Made by a program: the position numbers and the translations under genes. This document shows positions 6,368-7,833 of a stretch of 7,833 bases of DNA, piece by piece (positions within the stretch are counted from its first letter, which is position 1; each line of letters opens with the position of its first letter). The DNA is from RGIG8700 sp964568815 (GTDB taxonomy: Bacteria > Bacillota > Clostridia > RGIG6154). The DNA lies in NCBI GenBank assembly GCA_964568815.1, contig CAZMRY010000069.1, positions 1 to 7,833 of the forward strand, read 5' to 3'. Under the pieces are notes generated by a model, which ran no database searches, had not been told where the DNA came from, and saw only the letters and a list, made by a program, of their open reading frames with translations.

Positions 6368-7363
6368 TCATTTCTTTGGGTTTGCTTTATCATTTAGTGC
6401 TTTTATTGTATCTAAGTATGCCCTCTCCACTTCTGTCAATGTTTTTTCCTGATACTTTTTATATTCCGCCATTGCTTTTTCCATAGCTTGTTCGTGGCTG
6501 ATTTTTCCTGCATCTGACAATAAATTTTCTCCTGTTGAACTTAAAATATTGTCAAGCTGAGATATATAGTCATTCATATACATAGGTCTTTTTCTCATAG
6601 CTTGAATTTCTGCAAAATCAAAATATCCTGAAACCAAATTATTAAGCACTTTTAATTCATCTGCATCAAGATAATTTTTTGCAACTTTCACATCTTTTGC
6701 AGTTGGCACACTACCCTGAAAAGAGGTCAGCCCCATAAAAGGCTTTTCACTGTCTGCGCGTTCATAAATCACTTCCGCCGCTGTATGACCGTGTGCGGCA
6801 AAATGTAATTTATTCTGCACAATTTTAAAAAATGTTATTGACTCTGTACTTTTGGGATTATAATCTACACTTGTTGCATATAAATCCAACACCTGACGAT
6901 AGAGAACCTTCTCTGAAGAACGGATATCTCTGATTCTGTCAAGAAGTTCTTTCCAATAATCTCCGCCACCAAGATTTTTTAGGCGCTCATCATCCATTGT
7001 GAAGCCTTTAATCATATATTCCTTAATTCTTTCTGTTGCCCACTGACGGAAATGTGTTCCAACAAGTGATTTCACACGATACCCTACAGATATAATGACA
7101 TCAAGATTATAGTAATCAACCTGATATGTTTTTCCGTCGGCGGCAGTTGTTGCAAATTTTGCAACAACTGAATTTTTAACCAGTTCTCCATCTTCAAAAA
7201 TGTTTTTAATATGTCTTGAAACAGTGGACTTGTTTCTATCAAACAAGTCAGCCATTTGGTCTAATGTAAGCCAGACAGTTTCTTTTTCCATTTTTACATC
7301 AATTTTGGTTAATCCGTCTTTTCCCTGATATATTATTATTTCCCCATTATTAAATTCAGACAT
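6368..7363 (-). CDS. rhuM: RhuM-family protein (virulence RhuM/DNA-binding type)
   Basis: A 331-residue, probably soluble and cytoplasmic protein matching the RhuM family first named from Salmonella pathogenicity island 3. The biochemical role of the family is not settled. The N-terminal part (about 30-120) holds a helix-turn-helix-like stretch, LDQMADLFDRNKSTVSRHI (34-52), then DYYNLDVIISVGYRVKS (83-99) and FRQWATERIKEYMIKGF (105-121), conserved in the family and its KilA-N/Bro-like relatives. The middle holds NKLHFAAHGHTAAEVIYERAD (184-204) and KPFMGLTSFQG (207-217), typical RhuM blocks. The C-terminus (285-331) is charged and likely helical. Length is normal and nothing is broken. The start at 7363 has GGAG 8 bases upstream. 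It has its own promoter and no clear terminator, so some transcripts may run on toward aspS. RhuM genes are often on islands or near restriction systems; nothing else here shows that. Confidence 0.88.
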   Translation of the reverse strand: MSEFNNGEIIIYQGKDGLTKIDVKMEKETVWLTLDQMADLFDRNKSTVSRHIKNIFEDGELVKNSVVAKFATTAADGKTYQVDYYNLDVIISVGYRVKSLVGTHFRQWATERIKEYMIKGFTMDDERLKNLGGGDYWKELLDRIRDIRSSEKVLYRQVLDLYATSVDYNPKSTESITFFKIVQNKLHFAAHGHTAAEVIYERADSEKPFMGLTSFQGSVPTAKDVKVAKNYLDADELKVLNNLVSGYFDFAEIQAMRKRPMYMNDYISQLDNILSSTGENLLSDAGKISHEQAMEKAMAEYKKYQEKTLTEVERAYLDTIKALNDKANPKK

Positions 7364-7396
7364 AACTAATTCTCCAAAGTTATTACATTTTTTATA

Positions 7397-7425
7397 ATTA
7401 TACCATACAAACTCAATTGTTTCAA
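7397..7425 (-). promoter_or_regulatory. Sigma-A promoter of the RhuM gene
   Basis: TTGAAA (7425-7420), a 17-base spacer and TATAAT (7402-7397), with TGG directly before the -10 hexamer giving an extended -10. The predicted start lies about 7390, some 27 bases before the ATG, leaving a short leader with the GGAG site. Confidence 0.85.
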
Positions 7426-7470
7426 TAATTTATGTTAATCACCATTTTAATAATGAATTTTTCCTGCAGG

Positions 7471-7532
7471 TTGTGCTTTCTATGGAGCGTGGTGTACTTT
7501 GTGTACACGAGCGAGCAATTAGTGCAAACACA
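7471..7532. repeat. Hairpin repeat, copy 1 of 2
   Basis: This copy shares a 27-base core (7486-7512) with copy 2 at 7589-7615, differing at one base. The core contains GTGTAC and GTACAC, 6-bp arms around a 5-base loop. Flanks are also similar: TTGTGC before and ATTAGTGCAA after. This copy has fewer outer pairs than copy 2 and appears more degenerate. No ORF or known RNA family is recognised. Confidence 0.7.
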
Positions 7533-7535
7533 TGG

Positions 7536-7668
7536 TTGACTTCCTTTCGTCTGAGGGATTAAATTTTGTTCAGATTGTGCTAATGGTCAGCGTGGTGTAC
7601 TCTGTGTACACGAGCTGACACATTAGTTGCAAGCTGGGCAAAATTTAACCCTCAGGAAATGAAGTCAA
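7536..7668. repeat. 133-bp imperfect inverted repeat enclosing hairpin repeat copy 2
   Basis: The outer arms are about 35-38 bases each: 7536-7573 (starting TTGACTTC, containing CTGAGGG and TTAAATTTTG) and 7634-7668 (containing CAAAATTTAA and CCCTCAG, ending GAAGTCAA), with a few mismatches and small bulges. Inside lie TAATG/CATTA, GTCAGC/GCTGAC and the GTGTAC/GTACAC hairpin (7595-7610), so the whole unit can fold into one long stem. No coding frame is present. The form fits a MITE-like element or a structured non-coding RNA; the sequence alone does not decide. Confidence 0.7.
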
Positions 7669-7695
7669 AAAAAAACCTGCTCTAGTTATAGCAGG
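7667..7695 (-). terminator. Intrinsic terminator on the minus strand, gene not visible
   Basis: CCTGCT/AGCAGG (7695-7690 with 7681-7676) makes a hairpin of at least six pairs, followed on the minus strand by nine T's (7675-7667). This is a standard terminator for transcription entering from the right. The DNA from 7696 to 7833 has no convincing coding frame. A TATAAT box is present on the minus strand at 7769-7764 but without a good -35, so the terminated transcript may be short or may come from beyond the window. Confidence 0.75.
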
Positions 7696-7833
7696 CAAAA
7701 AAAAGATAGGGATGAATATATAAAAAGATATTAGCGTGTAACCATTTCCTGATTACAGATAGAATTATAACGTGCAAATATAAACTAAATATAAACATTT
7801 TGTAAACTTTTCGAGTTTTTAGGGTTATTTTTT
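7696..7833. other. AT-rich stretch with no recognised gene
   Basis: These bases are strongly AT-rich. I see no open frame with a ribosome-binding site, no tRNA and no recognised RNA family. The only marks are a minus-strand TATAAT (7769-7764) with weak -35 candidates and an A-rich run (7697-7704) beside the terminator. It is probably the intergenic region of a neighbour to the right. Confidence 0.5.

Noticed and set aside
5979..6486. Plus-strand ORFs across the T-box leader and the RhuM 3' end
   Set aside because: They lie antisense to the promoter, riboswitch and RhuM, lack ribosome-binding sites and resemble no protein.
7471..7668. CRISPR array
   Set aside because: Only two repeat copies, each able to form long hairpins, with a spacer that is itself part of an inverted repeat; no cas genes.

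Overview
The window looks like a chromosomal segment of a low-GC Gram-positive bacterium of the class Clostridia. The signs are an AT-rich sequence with strong Shine-Dalgarno sites, a sigma-A promoter with a perfect TTGACA-17-TATAAT arrangement, a T-box riboswitch, and the GatCAB route to Asn-tRNA. The genus cannot be told from the sequence.

Layout, left to right. Bases 1-62 hold the last codons of a plus-strand gene, probably dapF. A hairpin terminator at 66-105 separates it from a convergent minus-strand operon that fills most of the window. In its own direction of transcription the operon runs: promoter (6273-6301), T-box leader (about 6267-6031), aspS fused to gatC (6028-3953), gatA (3942-2770), gatB (2773-1346), a 63-bp double-hairpin repeat (1275-1337), then a cytoplasmic-type L-asparaginase gene (1259-228). 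Upstream of the operon, and also on the minus strand, lies a RhuM-family gene (7363-6368) with its own promoter. The right end (7440-7833) has no convincing gene. It holds a large imperfect inverted repeat, two copies of a hairpin repeat, and a minus-strand terminator whose gene I cannot see.

The operon looks like a dedicated machine for making Asn-tRNA(Asn) by the indirect route. A non-discriminating type AspRS (His at position 31) would charge tRNA(Asn) with Asp. GatB, which looks intact, would activate the Asp, and an ammonia donor would amidate it. The leader fits this: it has a probable AAC (Asn) specifier, and a UGGC tRNA-acceptor sequence that fits a G73 tRNA such as tRNA(Asn).

Two things are unusual. 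GatC is a C-terminal domain of AspRS, so the synthetase is covalently tied to the amidotransferase. The GatA-like protein is about 90-100 residues short and appears to have lost both catalytic serines of the amidase triad, although its reading frame is open throughout. A GatA that cannot release ammonia from glutamine, beside an intact GatB and a co-directional asparaginase with all its expected active-site residues, suggests an untested idea: the asparaginase, or free ammonia, may feed the kinase/amidation site, much as asparaginase-like GatD does in archaeal GatDE. Alternatively, the operon is a specialised paralogue beside a normal GatCAB elsewhere in the genome.
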